Positions 17,966 through 27,337 of a stretch of 64,000 bases of DNA are shown piece by piece. Made by a program: the position numbers and the translations under genes. Positions within the stretch are counted from its first letter, which is position 1. The number at the start of each line of letters is the position of its first letter. This DNA is from Pumilibacter muris (GTDB lineage: Bacteria > Bacillota > Clostridia > Christensenellales > Pumilibacteraceae): assembly GCF_943193045.1 (NCBI RefSeq), contig NZ_CALPCN010000002.1:343530-407529 (forward strand), given 5' to 3'. Under the pieces are notes generated by a model that was not told the origin of the DNA, did not search any database, and saw only the letters and a program-made list of their open reading frames with translations.

Positions 17966-20133
17966 CTATTTGTTTGCGTCGGTTTTCTTTTTTCTGCCTA
18001 AAAGAACCGCCGCGCCCGCAAGCGCAAACGCCGCAAGTGCGAAAGACGCGCCCGACGCTACCGCCGACTTGCAACCTTTTTTAGAGTTCCCCCCCCGTTG
18101 TTGTCTGGTTCGGAGGGCTTTTCGCCGTCGTCGGGGTTATTGTCGTCCGGATTATTGTCGCCCGGATTGGTCGGCTTGTCGGGCTCGGGCGGTTCGGTCT
18201 TCTTCTCAACAGTTACCGTCATAGAGTCGGTAAGGCGTTTGTCTTTGGTGCACACAACCGTTACGGTTACTTCGCCGTCGGTGATAAAGCGCAACACGTT
18301 TCCGCTTACGAACGCCACGTTACTGTTCGACGTTGTGAACGTATATTCGAGTTCTTTGCTCGTTTCGGGCGAAGTCTCGATTTCGAGCGTGAACGTTTCG
18401 CCCACCGTCGCGGTTTGAATTTTGTTTTTAATAGCTATGCTTTCAATATCCGAAAAGTCTATAACGTTTCCGTTCTCGTCAAGATATTTGAATTCAAAGC
18501 TGCGGAATTCAAAAGGCGCAACCTCGCTTGTCATGATTCCCACGTTGCCCTCTTTAAGCGAAATCCCGCTCTTTACGAGCACGGGTTCAATCATGTTGTC
18601 GAGATAAAGTTCCACAGTGTTGCCATAGGCGCGCACTTTTAATATGTGCCAATCGGTTTTGCCGTAGTTGGGCGTTGCTATTTGCGTTCCGTTATCGGCG
18701 CTCGGGTCGCCAGTTCCAAGCCCCCATACGGTGGCTTCGCCGCCTATTTGCATAAACATTCCAAGCCCTTCGTCCAAAAAGCGTTTGCTATAAGACTTTG
18801 TGCCCGAAGTGATTCCTACCCAGCCCGATTTATCTTGACTGTTGCGGTAAACCAAAGTCGTTTCGAAATATTCGGTTAAACGGTCGTTCAAGTATAGATT
18901 TGCAATATCGTGAGTTGCGCTCGAAGTTTCGGGAAGATTTACGCGCTTTAATAGCCCGTCGCCAACAGCCCAATGCTCGCTCCATTCTTCCGAGCCGCCC
19001 TCGCTATTAGCAATATACGCCGCCGTGAATTCACTCATAACGGTCTCGTCCTCGAATGTGAAATAGTGAGAAGTTTTATCGGCGGAGTTCACCGTTATAT
19101 CGAGGCTGTCGGTTTTGCTCGCGTCTATTGCGGCGGTCGCGGTAATTTTCGCCGTGCCCGCTTTAAGTCCCGTTACTTTGCCGTCTTTCACTACGGCAAC
19201 CGAAGTGTCGCTCGAAGCCCAGTTCACGTCCACTTTATCCTGTGCCGAAGCGGGGTCTAACGTGTAGCCGAGCTCAACCGTTTCGCCCTCTTTAACCGAA
19301 CTTACGGTTTTATCGAGCGTAAGGCTTTTAAGGTTTATTTCTTCGACGAGCGGAATGGGGTTGCCGTTTTCGTCAAGATTAGTTACTTTAAGCGAATGGA
19401 ATTCGTGATTATCCGAATAGCTGCCAAACGCTATGTAGCCATTTCGCACAGCCTCGTCTTTTGTAAAGTCAACGTGCAAAGCGGCATATTGTGTAGCTTT
19501 GTCGTCGGAAGAAAGAGTAACGTCGCAAGACTTACCCACAACTTTCACCGCAAGCAAAAACGCCGTGTTCTTATTGAACCCCTCGTTTGTCGCTTCTTGC
19601 TCGTGCAAGGCGCCTCCGAACTCGTCGTCGCCCCACAGCGTAGCTTTTCCGCTGTCTTGCGCAAAAGCGAAACAACCGCCTTTTCTGAGCATTTTGGTGA
19701 ACGAATTTATTCTAAACGCCAAACCGCTCCAGCCCCAACCTGCGCCTTGCTGCCAATTCATAACAACTTCCGCTTCAAAGTTGGTAAACTTATACTTATT
19801 TAGCATAAGCTCGACGATTTTGTTTCCATTGTCGGTATCAATGCGCTTAGTGCTCACCTTACCGCTTTCAGTATTGTGAACCCAATGATTTTCCAACGAA
19901 TCCTCAATAACAACGTTTACCGTTTCATCGTCACCGTATATTGCAGTAAAATCGTTAAGCTGTTCGGCGGAAGTAAAATCGTAAGTTACCGTAGTAGGCG
20001 CGCCCTCGTCTTGTGCGGCGCTCGCGCGTAAAGCTCCCGCAAAACCCGCTCCGCCGAGCGCAAGCACAGCCGCAAGTAGCAACGCCGCGCACGCGGAACA
20101 CAATAGCGTAGTTCTTTTTCTCATCTCTTTCAT
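17966..20133 (-). CDS. Secreted jelly-roll/BIG2 surface protein; anchor out of frame at a G8 tract
   Basis: The open frame (691 residues) stops at 18058 just after NNGGGTLKKVASRR. The run of eight G at 18089-18096 explains this: with nine G the frame reads NSKKGCKSAVASGASFALAA, a hydrophobic helix and RRKKK-like tail (GRKKKTDANK), stopping at 17966-17968. That end matches the Gly-Cys anchors of the three neighbouring surface proteins. Upstream are a signal peptide, a concanavalin-like domain (about 45-245), a BIG2-type Ig domain (about 255-345), a second concanavalin-like domain (about 350-540) and a second Ig-like segment. As assembled the protein would be secreted rather than anchored. Sequencing error is possible. 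Confidence 0.78.
18089..18096 (-). repeat. Poly-G tract (8 bases on the coding strand) before a membrane anchor
   Basis: Eight C on the plus strand. Directly downstream on the coding strand, the alternative frame carries the Gly-Cys/hydrophobic/basic anchor. A one-base gain switches from a short soluble tail to the anchor. Confidence 0.9.
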
Positions 20134-20164
20134 TGTTTTTAACCCTCTCTTTTTTATTTTTTTA

Positions 20165-20205
20165 ATACGCGCAAACCCGCATGTAAGCGCACTTTTGCGC
20201 GGTAT
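20165..20205 (-). promoter_or_regulatory. Stem-loop upstream of the solute-binding protein's next neighbour
   Basis: ATACGCGCAAA (20165-20175) and TTTGCGCGGTAT (20194-20205) pair with one bulged G. It follows the solute-binding protein stop on the plus-strand side of the map and precedes it in none, so in the minus-strand transcript it lies between the surface protein gene start and the binding protein end. Hairpins after a binding protein gene often raise its mRNA level; that role is inferred. Confidence 0.4.
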
Positions 20206-20211
20206 TTACAA

Positions 20212-21873
20212 TTATTTTAAAATCCCGAATTCTTTGAACTGTCTTTCGGCTTCTTCAAGCAATTCGTCGCCGCCCCATTGAGTTTTCCACTTGTTGCGGA
20301 ACGTTGCGTAAGAATCCACTTTGGCGCCCGTAACGTAGCCGTATTCCCAACGGATTTGGTTGGTGTTAAGGTCTTTAACTTTGGTTGCGTCGAGGTTAAG
20401 CGAACTGCCTATTTGAACTTTGGATTTCATTTTCGACGTTATGGAGTTGTGTTCGACAACTTTTTTCGTTATGGCGTCAACCCGCTCGGTGCTGCCCTGA
20501 ATAACGCCGTCTTTGGTTGTTGCAATCCAAGCGCCCCAGTCGTAGGCGCCGGCGCCTTGCGTGGTGTTGCGGTAGAACTTGTGTTCGTCGGTGTCGGACG
20601 TGTTAACGTATTTGTAGTCGCTTCCGTCAATGTCTTTATACTCGCAACCTTTTTCAACGCCAACGCCCCATCTTAACGCGTCGTAGCCTACGGGACGAAC
20701 GTATTCGCCGGTGCTCTCGTCGAAGTACACAAGACAGTCGTCTATAAATTTTACGATAGCGTTCATTTTGTCTTTGTTGAGCGCCGCGCGCTTCGATACG
20801 CAAATAATCTTTCCGACGTAACCTTCCATAGGCATGTAGCCGCCGTCGAAGCCGTCGGCGCAAGGAAGCGCGTAGGTTTTCCACCAATTAACGGTGTCTT
20901 TTCCCTCGTTGTGCATTTGAGTTTCCATTGTGATTGACCCGGGATACCACTCGATTCCTATAAGCCCTTGCTTGGTTTTGGTTTTATTTTCCCAACTTTG
21001 AACGTACCACGACGGGTCTATAAGCCCTTCGTCGCAAATCTGTTTTAAATAGTTTATATATTGCTCGTGCGAGCCGTCCACTACGGGGAAAGACACCGCG
21101 TCCGCTTCGGTAATGTAAGCGCCGTAAGGAAGCTCCGCAACTGTACCCCACATTAAAGGCAACCAGTTTCCGAGCGTGCCGAGCGACGATTGATTGCCCG
21201 CCGAAGTGAACGCGTAGCAATTAGGTTTAGTCGCCTTTATCCAACGCGCAAAGTTTAAAAGGTCTTCGGGCGTGCGGGGCTGCCATACGCCGCCGTCGGT
21301 CGCTTTGTTTCCTGCGGGATAGTTGGCGCCGCCCTCAGTGGTAGCGCGGTATTCTTCCGCCCAATCCTCGCGGATTTTTAGCGACCATGTGGGAGTGTCG
21401 GGAAGAGTCCACACGCCCTTTAATTTTTCGCCGTCGCTCATCATCTGCTTTGCCACCGAATCGCCGTCGGGGTTATCCGCGTCTTTCATATTCACTATTT
21501 TAGACGCGTTAGGCATTTGCGAAAGATACGGCGTCCAATCTTCCAAAAGCACCTTTTGTTCCGCTATTGTCGCGTATTCGTTCATGTTGTCGAACACCAC
21601 TATGTCGGGTTTGTCGTTAGACGCGAATTCGGCAACAGCCGTGCCCGAAAGGTTTCCAACAGCCGTAAGCTTAACGTCGAGATTGTAGTTGTCGCGCACC
21701 CATTTGCGGTAGGGGTCGTTGCTGTCGGTAGGCAAATTAACGTAGCCGGAAATAAGCATTTTAACCGAGCTTACCCCGTCATCCGAATTCAAGCCCTTGT
21801 CGCAACCCGTTGCGGCAAAGCAACAAACTATGCCGAGCAAAACTGCCGCGATTTTCGTGATTTTCTTTCTCAT
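20212..21873 (-). CDS. Carbohydrate ABC transporter solute-binding lipoprotein (LplA-like)
   Basis: 553 residues with a lipoprotein signal (hydrophobic core then AATGCDKG; Cys24 is the predicted lipid attachment). The mature part is a family 1 extracellular binding protein of the LplA type: long, with the WVRDNYNLDVKLTAVGN and KPDIVVFDN patterns. AGGAG precedes the ATG. It follows two LplC/LplB-like permeases in the same transcript and should present an oligosaccharide to them. No ATPase gene is present in the window; such systems normally share a common MsmX-type ATPase encoded elsewhere. Confidence 0.9.
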   Translation of the reverse strand: MRKKITKIAAVLLGIVCCFAATGCDKGLNSDDGVSSVKMLISGYVNLPTDSNDPYRKWVRDNYNLDVKLTAVGNLSGTAVAEFASNDKPDIVVFDNMNEYATIAEQKVLLEDWTPYLSQMPNASKIVNMKDADNPDGDSVAKQMMSDGEKLKGVWTLPDTPTWSLKIREDWAEEYRATTEGGANYPAGNKATDGGVWQPRTPEDLLNFARWIKATKPNCYAFTSAGNQSSLGTLGNWLPLMWGTVAELPYGAYITEADAVSFPVVDGSHEQYINYLKQICDEGLIDPSWYVQSWENKTKTKQGLIGIEWYPGSITMETQMHNEGKDTVNWWKTYALPCADGFDGGYMPMEGYVGKIICVSKRAALNKDKMNAIVKFIDDCLVYFDESTGEYVRPVGYDALRWGVGVEKGCEYKDIDGSDYKYVNTSDTDEHKFYRNTTQGAGAYDWGAWIATTKDGVIQGSTERVDAITKKVVEHNSITSKMKSKVQIGSSLNLDATKVKDLNTNQIRWEYGYVTGAKVDSYATFRNKWKTQWGGDELLEEAERQFKEFGILK

Positions 21874-21903
21874 AATATTTTCTCCTTTACTTGATTTTGT
21901 TTT

Positions 21904-22791
21904 TTATCCTTTCACAGCGCCTATATAAACGCCCTGCGTAAAGTACTTTTGAAAAAACGGATATATAACGAGCATGGGCACAACCGATATTACGGTGAGC
22001 GCCATTTTCATGGTTATTGAGCTAACCGCCGAACCCTGCCCTATTAAAAAGTCGAGCTTGCCTTGGTCGAGCCCCGCAGTGTTGTCGAAATTTATTTTAA
22101 CGTAATATTGCAAAGTCCACAGTTTGGGGTCTTTAATATAAATACTCACGTCGAACCAGTTGTTCCAGTGCCCCACTATGGTGAACATGCAAATTGCCGA
22201 AAGCACTGCCTTAGACATAGGAAGAATTATGTAGAACAATTTTCCCACCGTTGAAACGCCGTCAACCTCCGCCGCCTCTTCGAGTTCGCGCGGAATCCCC
22301 TCCATGAACTGTTTTAATATAAGAACGTTCCACGCCGAGAACAAACCGGGAATCACGAGCGCCCACACGGTGTCTATAAGTCCCGTAGATTGAATGGTGA
22401 GATATGTGGGAATAAGTCCGCCGCTGAACAAAATGGTTAGAAGCATAATTTTAACGAACACGCCTTTGCCCGGCAAATCTTTGCGCGAAAGCGCGTAAGC
22501 CGCCAAAACGTTTACAATAAGCCCCAACACCGTGCCGAGAACGGTGCGCTCGACCGACACCCAAAGCGCGCGAAGCACCACTCCCGTAGAGCCGAGAATT
22601 TTAACATACGCCGCGCCTGTGGGACGCTTGGGGAAATACCATATTGCGCCGCTGCTACTTAGCCACTCTTTTTCGGTGCAAAACGAAAGAAACACCGTGT
22701 ATAAAAGCGGATACAGGCAAATAAGCGCGAATATAATTGCAACCGCCGCGCATACGCCTTGATATGCTTTGTCGCTTTTTCCTTTTATCAT
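21904..22791 (-). CDS. Carbohydrate ABC transporter permease (LplC/YtcP-like)
   Basis: 295 residues with about six membrane helices and the binding-protein-dependent permease EAA loop (ELEEAAEVDGVSTVGKLFYIILPMSKA), which contacts the ATPase. The C-terminus QGVYIGAVKG is characteristic of this branch. The ATG has GGAGG upstream. Partner of the 22937-24418 permease and the 20212-21873 binding protein. Inner-membrane location. Confidence 0.92.
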   Translation of the reverse strand: MIKGKSDKAYQGVCAAVAIIFALICLYPLLYTVFLSFCTEKEWLSSSGAIWYFPKRPTGAAYVKILGSTGVVLRALWVSVERTVLGTVLGLIVNVLAAYALSRKDLPGKGVFVKIMLLTILFSGGLIPTYLTIQSTGLIDTVWALVIPGLFSAWNVLILKQFMEGIPRELEEAAEVDGVSTVGKLFYIILPMSKAVLSAICMFTIVGHWNNWFDVSIYIKDPKLWTLQYYVKINFDNTAGLDQGKLDFLIGQGSAVSSITMKMALTVISVVPMLVIYPFFQKYFTQGVYIGAVKG

Positions 22792-22830
22792 ATTGCCTCC
22801 GTAATTTCGCTTTCTCTAAGTTGTACTCGC

Positions 22831-22935
22831 GTTATTCGTTCCGTGCTCGGGACTGCCGCGCTTCGCTCGCAATGGCATTTGCTATTATGTAATTGAGAGG
22901 AACGAACACGGTTAGTGACGCGGCAATCTCCGCCG
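22831..22935. repeat. Dispersed REP-like repeat between the permease genes
   Basis: GTTATTCGTTCCGTGCTCGG and GCGCTTCGCTCGCAATGG match 12711-12755 and, on the other strand, the left arm of 54795-54868. A second, degenerate half ends in GCGGCAATCTCC near 22920-22931. It separates the two permease genes by 145 bases, unusual inside such an operon. Confidence 0.6.
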
Positions 22936-22936
22936 C

Positions 22937-24418
22937 TCAGTATAACGAAACGCCCACCCAACGCTTTGAAAGCGCGTTGCAACCTATAACCATGAGCATG
23001 CCTATAAACGATTGAAAGAACGACACCGCCGCGCCCAAGCCGTATTGCAACCGCTGCAATCCTCTCCACACAACCCAAGTGTCTATAACCTGCGCGCTCT
23101 TCATAATATCGGAGCCGAACAACATAATTTGCTCGTAGCCCGCCCCTTTCAAAAGATTGCCGACCGCCATAACTGTGGTGAACACTATTGTGGGGGTTAT
23201 AGACGGCAACGTTATTTTAAACAGACGTTTCACAGGTCCCGCTCCGTCGATTGCCGCCGCCTCGTGCAAGCTCGGGTCAACGTTCGTAAGAGCCGCCATA
23301 TAAAGTATGGTACCCCAGCCGCATTCCTTCCACAAATCGGTTATAAGTAGCAAAGGAATAAAAGTGCCCTCGTTTGCGAGTATCTGAACGTTTCCGTTCA
23401 CAACGTTGTTAATAAGTCCGTCGGGGTTCACGAACGCGTAAGCTATTGCGTATACCACCACCCAACTGAAAAAGTGCGGTATATAAATAATAGTCTGTAT
23501 TCCCTTACGCACCTTTCTCGCGCCCATGTCGAACAGCATAACAGCCAAAATTATAGGCGGAATAATTGATATTACCATTCTTAAAACGCTTATCAAAATT
23601 GTGTTGCCTATAATCCGCAACATGTCGGGGTCTACGAAAATGGTTTTAAAATTTTTAAAGCCCACCCATACGCTTCCCCATATTCCGTCGGCAATAACGT
23701 AATCTTTAAGCGACAAACAGAACGATAAAAGCATAGGGTAAAGATTATACACAACAACAAGCGCCGCCGCAGGAAGCAAGAACAAATACATCAGCTTGTA
23801 GCGCCGCACGTTTTTAACGTTGCGCCCGTTCACTCCGAGCGAGCAACCTCCCGCAACGAGCGATAGCAGAACGCAAACCAAATAGGTTGCCGTAAGCGAG
23901 AAAGTGCGGTAAAAAGCAGTCTCTTCGCCGTAAATGTTTTGAGCCTTAACGCTTTTTGACGCAATCAGAACAACGAACACAACGGCTTGCCACGCAAACG
24001 CAGTAAAGTTCGCCGCCGAAAGCGCAATTCTGTCTTTTTCGCCGAGTTTTCCGAAAGCGCATAACACACTCAAAACAAAACATGCGAGCCAAACAGTCGC
24101 CGTTATAAGCACGAGAACTATTGCGGCTACCGAAACCGTAACGCCGAGCGTGCCGAATTCCGAGTGTTGCACTTCGTAAACACCGCCGCCCGCAAGAGCT
24201 TTCAGCAGCCCGAAAAATCCCATACTTACGCTGAGCGACACAGATTCGTCTCCGAACGTGAATATGGGCGCCGCAACAAGAAGCAACAATGCCGCGAAAG
24301 CGCACACCGCCGCAATTCCTCCGCGCAAGATATTCGGCGAAGAATCGAATTTTTCGCGGAAAGCGCGTTTTCTCGGCGCAGCGTTTGCCGATAAAGCCAA
24401 AACTTTCGAATCCGTCAT
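22937..24418 (-). CDS. Carbohydrate ABC transporter permease (LplB-like) with an N-terminal membrane extension
   Basis: 493 residues, well beyond the roughly 300 of LplB. The C-terminal 290 residues are a normal permease: KLMYLFLLPAAALVVVYNLYPM start, EAA loop LHEAAAIDGAGPVKRLFKITLPS, six helices. The first 195 residues hold four or five extra hydrophobic segments (about 34-55, 62-75, 94-125, 138-155, 172-195) that I do not recognise. AGGAGG lies about 12 bases before the ATG and the reading frame is continuous, so this looks like a true extension, not an assembly join. Function of the extra domain unknown. Confidence 0.88.
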   Translation of the reverse strand: MTDSKVLALSANAAPRKRAFREKFDSSPNILRGGIAAVCAFAALLLLVAAPIFTFGDESVSLSVSMGFFGLLKALAGGGVYEVQHSEFGTLGVTVSVAAIVLVLITATVWLACFVLSVLCAFGKLGEKDRIALSAANFTAFAWQAVVFVVLIASKSVKAQNIYGEETAFYRTFSLTATYLVCVLLSLVAGGCSLGVNGRNVKNVRRYKLMYLFLLPAAALVVVYNLYPMLLSFCLSLKDYVIADGIWGSVWVGFKNFKTIFVDPDMLRIIGNTILISVLRMVISIIPPIILAVMLFDMGARKVRKGIQTIIYIPHFFSWVVVYAIAYAFVNPDGLINNVVNGNVQILANEGTFIPLLLITDLWKECGWGTILYMAALTNVDPSLHEAAAIDGAGPVKRLFKITLPSITPTIVFTTVMAVGNLLKGAGYEQIMLFGSDIMKSAQVIDTWVVWRGLQRLQYGLGAAVSFFQSFIGMLMVIGCNALSKRWVGVSLY

Positions 24419-24457
24419 ATTTTAAGGCAACCTCCTTTTTTCAAAACTTTTTAGCTT

Positions 24458-25270
24458 TCAGAGTTTTTCTTCTCTGTGATTTTTGCGAAACTCGTTAGGC
24501 GTTACTCCGAACATTTTTTTAAAATAGTAATGAAAGTTTTTAACGTCCGAAAAACCTATTTCGCGGCTGATTTCATAAACCGTTTCTTCGGTTTCCATAA
24601 GCATTTTGCAAGCTTGCTCAACTCGGTATCGCAAAAGATATTCCACAACCGACGTGTTTCGCTCCTGTCTGAAAAGCCTTTGCAAATATCCGCTCGTAAG
24701 CCCCACGCTTGCCGCAACGTCTTCGAGCGTCAGCTTTTTGGAAAAATTTTCGTGCATAAACGCCGTAGCCGCCTGAACGTAGTCGCCTCTGTGATTTCGG
24801 TGGCTTCTTTGCTTGGTGCGCGAAATCGCCTCAGCCACCGACGCGAGTATAAGATAAATGTATCCTCTTATTCTCCACTCGAAATTTTCCGTCCGCGTCT
24901 CGTATTCGTCGTAGCACTTGCGAATATATTTCACCGTTTCGCTGTCGTCGTGAAAGTTCGCGGGGAAACACGGCAAAAACGCCGAATAATCTACGTCTAT
25001 AAACTCCTTTTCGAAAATCACGTTTATAATTTTGAAATCGTTTTCCTCGCAACTCGGGCGTATAAAATGTTTGCTGTCGTCCGCAATAACGAAAACGTCG
25101 CCTTTGCGAAGCTGCATGCTTTCGAAACCTATTTTTTGCATGCCTTTGCCGCTTTCAACATAAACGAGCTCAACAAAGCTGTGGTTGTGTTCGAGAACCG
25201 ATTCGTAACCGACGCTGCGATTAACCGCAAACATTCGGTCGGGTTCAAACATTTTCATATTGAACTGCAT
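24458..25270 (-). CDS. AraC-family transcriptional regulator
   Basis: 270 residues from the ATG at 25270, just after GGGGAAAGA; a second ATG at 25258 and a longer frame to 25348 are less likely. The N-terminal half is a cupin-like effector domain (VLEHNHSFVELVYVESG). The C-terminal 100 residues hold two helix-turn-helix motifs (LTLEDVAASVGLTSGYLQRLF and TVYEISREIGFSDVKNFHYYF) and end in TPNEFRK. It overlaps the rhamnosidase gene end by about 25 bases, so the two are translationally coupled. It is the likely local activator of the sugar locus. Confidence 0.92.
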   Translation of the reverse strand: MQFNMKMFEPDRMFAVNRSVGYESVLEHNHSFVELVYVESGKGMQKIGFESMQLRKGDVFVIADDSKHFIRPSCEENDFKIINVIFEKEFIDVDYSAFLPCFPANFHDDSETVKYIRKCYDEYETRTENFEWRIRGYIYLILASVAEAISRTKQRSHRNHRGDYVQAATAFMHENFSKKLTLEDVAASVGLTSGYLQRLFRQERNTSVVEYLLRYRVEQACKMLMETEETVYEISREIGFSDVKNFHYYFKKMFGVTPNEFRKNHREEKL

Positions 25271-27275
25271 ATTCTTTCCCCGCAGGCACAGTCGCCACCG
25301 TAAGTTCCCGCCCCGCTTCCACGCGGTAACGCTTTCCGTTCCACACAAGCGTTCCGCTTATCGCAGTGCTAAAAACCTTTATTCTTCCGTTTTCTACCTC
25401 AAGCGTAATTTCGCCGTCGCCGAACGGCACCGTATAGTTAAGCCGTTCAAGCCCCGCAAGCTTCGGTTCCATAACAAACGAGTTGCCGCAGTCGGCGGGC
25501 TCCAATCCCGCAACGTATTTTCCGAGCAAATACAACGGACTCGCGCCCCAAGTGTGGCACAAGCTTTTGCCGTAACGCCGCCCGTACATTGCGTATTTTT
25601 CGGCGCCCTTTTGACGTTTGTCGTAAGTTTCCCAAAACGTTGTTGCGCCCTCGCCGAGCATTCCGCCCCAGTAATCGCGTATTTCGTCGAGCACATATTC
25701 CGTTTCGCCCGTTTTCATTAAAGCCGCAAGTTCGTAAAAGCGCATATAAGGAGTTGTAATCGCCTGCACGGAATCGGATTTAAGCACCATTTCGGCAATT
25801 CGTTTTTGGCGCTCGGGCGGGCACAAATCGTATATAATTGCGAAAATGTTCGCGTAGCGGAAAACTTTTCCGTCGGGCACTCCGTTCTTAAACGAATGAA
25901 TATACGCGCCTTTTTCCTCGTCCCAAAATTTTTCGAGTTTTGCCGCAACGTCCGCACGAAGCTTTTCATATCTTTCCGCCTCTTCGGTTCTGTCGAACGA
26001 GCGCAAAAGTTCGGCAAGCATTCCGAGCGATATGCAATACAGCATGTTTTCGAAACTTACTTCGCCCGTGTTATCGAGGTTATCCGCCCAGTCTATAAAC
26101 ACCCAATCGCCCTCGAGCCCTTTCATTAGCCCGTTTTCGTCGGTGCGCGCTATGCAGTATTCGAGAGCGCTTACCGCTTTCGAAATATTACGGCTTGTAA
26201 ATTCGCGGTCGCCCGTATAACGGTAATAGTCGCAAAAACCCATAATCCAATAAAAGGTATAGTCCATTATGTGGTTTAGGTGCAAATCGAACGGCTCGCG
26301 TCCGAACAACCCGAGCATAGTGCGCCGCACGGCGTCTTTATCGAAAAAGCAATAGTAGTTCATAAGATAGCCTTGATAAGCGTCGCCCGACCAAACCCAA
26401 CGGTCGCGCTTTATACCGTCTATTATAAACTCCCTATTAGTGAGCGAAAGCGTGTATTGCGAAACGTCGAAAATTTCGTTTAAAAGCGAATCGCTCGAAT
26501 CGAATTTTGCCGAGCGCGGCTGCGGCAAATATTCGTGCACGGCTTGCAAAGAGCTAAAATCCGCGCCTTTAACCGCAAGAAACCTAAACGCTTGACAGTT
26601 GTCCGTTTCGTCTACGTCGCCCGTTGCGGTAAGTTCGGCGGTAAGCTCGCAACAGTCAAAGTCGCAAGCCTCCTCTTCGGATTCGCCGTAATATATTCGC
26701 GCCGTTTTTCCCTTTTTTGCGCCGCATAACCTTACCCGCGCAAAAAGCTCGCGCCCGAAATCGTATACTACCGTATTTCCCTTTTTAATGAGGCGAACGG
26801 GTTCGCAAACCGTTTCTGCGAGTTTCACGTTGTTAGGCGTCGAATCGCCGTGCACAAGCGCGTCGTTGAAAGCGGCGGAAACATAGTTGTGGTCGTTGCA
26901 GGTTACAAGCCAACTTCCGTCGGTTGAAAAAACGTTGCCGTCGGCTTTAACGGCGGGAAGTCCTTTTTCGGCGGCGACGCTTATAACAACTTCGTGCTCG
27001 CCCGCCGTAAGTTCGTATTCGCCGTGAGCGCCGTACACATACGCGCCGTCTACGGTAACGTTAAAAACGCCTTCGGCGCAAACGCGAAGAGTTTCGGGCT
27101 CGGTAAGTTTTGCCCGTTTTAAGAACTTGACGTTGCGCCAACAAGAATATTGCTTCCAAAACGGCGGAATAGGCACGTCGCGCTCATATCGGCGCAACAT
27201 AAAACGCGCCGACAGTTCTATTTCGAAATCGTCGGGGTACCATATCCATTTTCCTTCCGCTATGTCTTTTGCCAT
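25245..27275 (-). CDS. GH78-type alpha-L-rhamnosidase, cytoplasmic
   Basis: 676 residues, no signal peptide. The GH78 signature DGIKRDRWVWSGDAYQG (about residues 290-306, with Asp and Glu/Asp catalytic candidates) sits in an (alpha/alpha)6 barrel; N-terminal beta-domains and a short C-terminal beta domain complete the fold. Family members hydrolyse terminal alpha-L-rhamnose; some relatives differ in substrate, so the sugar is not proven. First gene of the 27275-4149 block, with GGGAG ahead of the ATG and its own promoter. It probably cleaves the imported oligosaccharide inside the cell next to the GH65 phosphorylase. Confidence 0.85.
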   Translation of the reverse strand: MAKDIAEGKWIWYPDDFEIELSARFMLRRYERDVPIPPFWKQYSCWRNVKFLKRAKLTEPETLRVCAEGVFNVTVDGAYVYGAHGEYELTAGEHEVVISVAAEKGLPAVKADGNVFSTDGSWLVTCNDHNYVSAAFNDALVHGDSTPNNVKLAETVCEPVRLIKKGNTVVYDFGRELFARVRLCGAKKGKTARIYYGESEEEACDFDCCELTAELTATGDVDETDNCQAFRFLAVKGADFSSLQAVHEYLPQPRSAKFDSSDSLLNEIFDVSQYTLSLTNREFIIDGIKRDRWVWSGDAYQGYLMNYYCFFDKDAVRRTMLGLFGREPFDLHLNHIMDYTFYWIMGFCDYYRYTGDREFTSRNISKAVSALEYCIARTDENGLMKGLEGDWVFIDWADNLDNTGEVSFENMLYCISLGMLAELLRSFDRTEEAERYEKLRADVAAKLEKFWDEEKGAYIHSFKNGVPDGKVFRYANIFAIIYDLCPPERQKRIAEMVLKSDSVQAITTPYMRFYELAALMKTGETEYVLDEIRDYWGGMLGEGATTFWETYDKRQKGAEKYAMYGRRYGKSLCHTWGASPLYLLGKYVAGLEPADCGNSFVMEPKLAGLERLNYTVPFGDGEITLEVENGRIKVFSTAISGTLVWNGKRYRVEAGRELTVATVPAGKEYAVQYENV

Positions 27276-27302
27276 GCAATTAAACGCTCCCTGTTAACTT
27301 AC

Positions 27303-27337
27303 ATGATAATCGTATCATAAAACTTCAAATTTTTCAA
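27303..27337 (-). promoter_or_regulatory. Promoter and palindromic operator of the sugar locus
   Basis: On the minus strand TTGAAA (27332-27337), 17 bases, TACGAT (27309-27314). The palindrome ATGATAATCGTATCAT (27303-27318; arms ATGATA/TATCAT) overlaps the -10 and is a candidate operator. The AT-rich 27338-27608 stretch towards the divergent RAYT-like gene holds no gene; GTAAAAATCGGC near 27340 and GCGGTGATTTTAC near 27399 form a loose inverted pair that could bind the AraC regulator. Confidence 0.5.
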
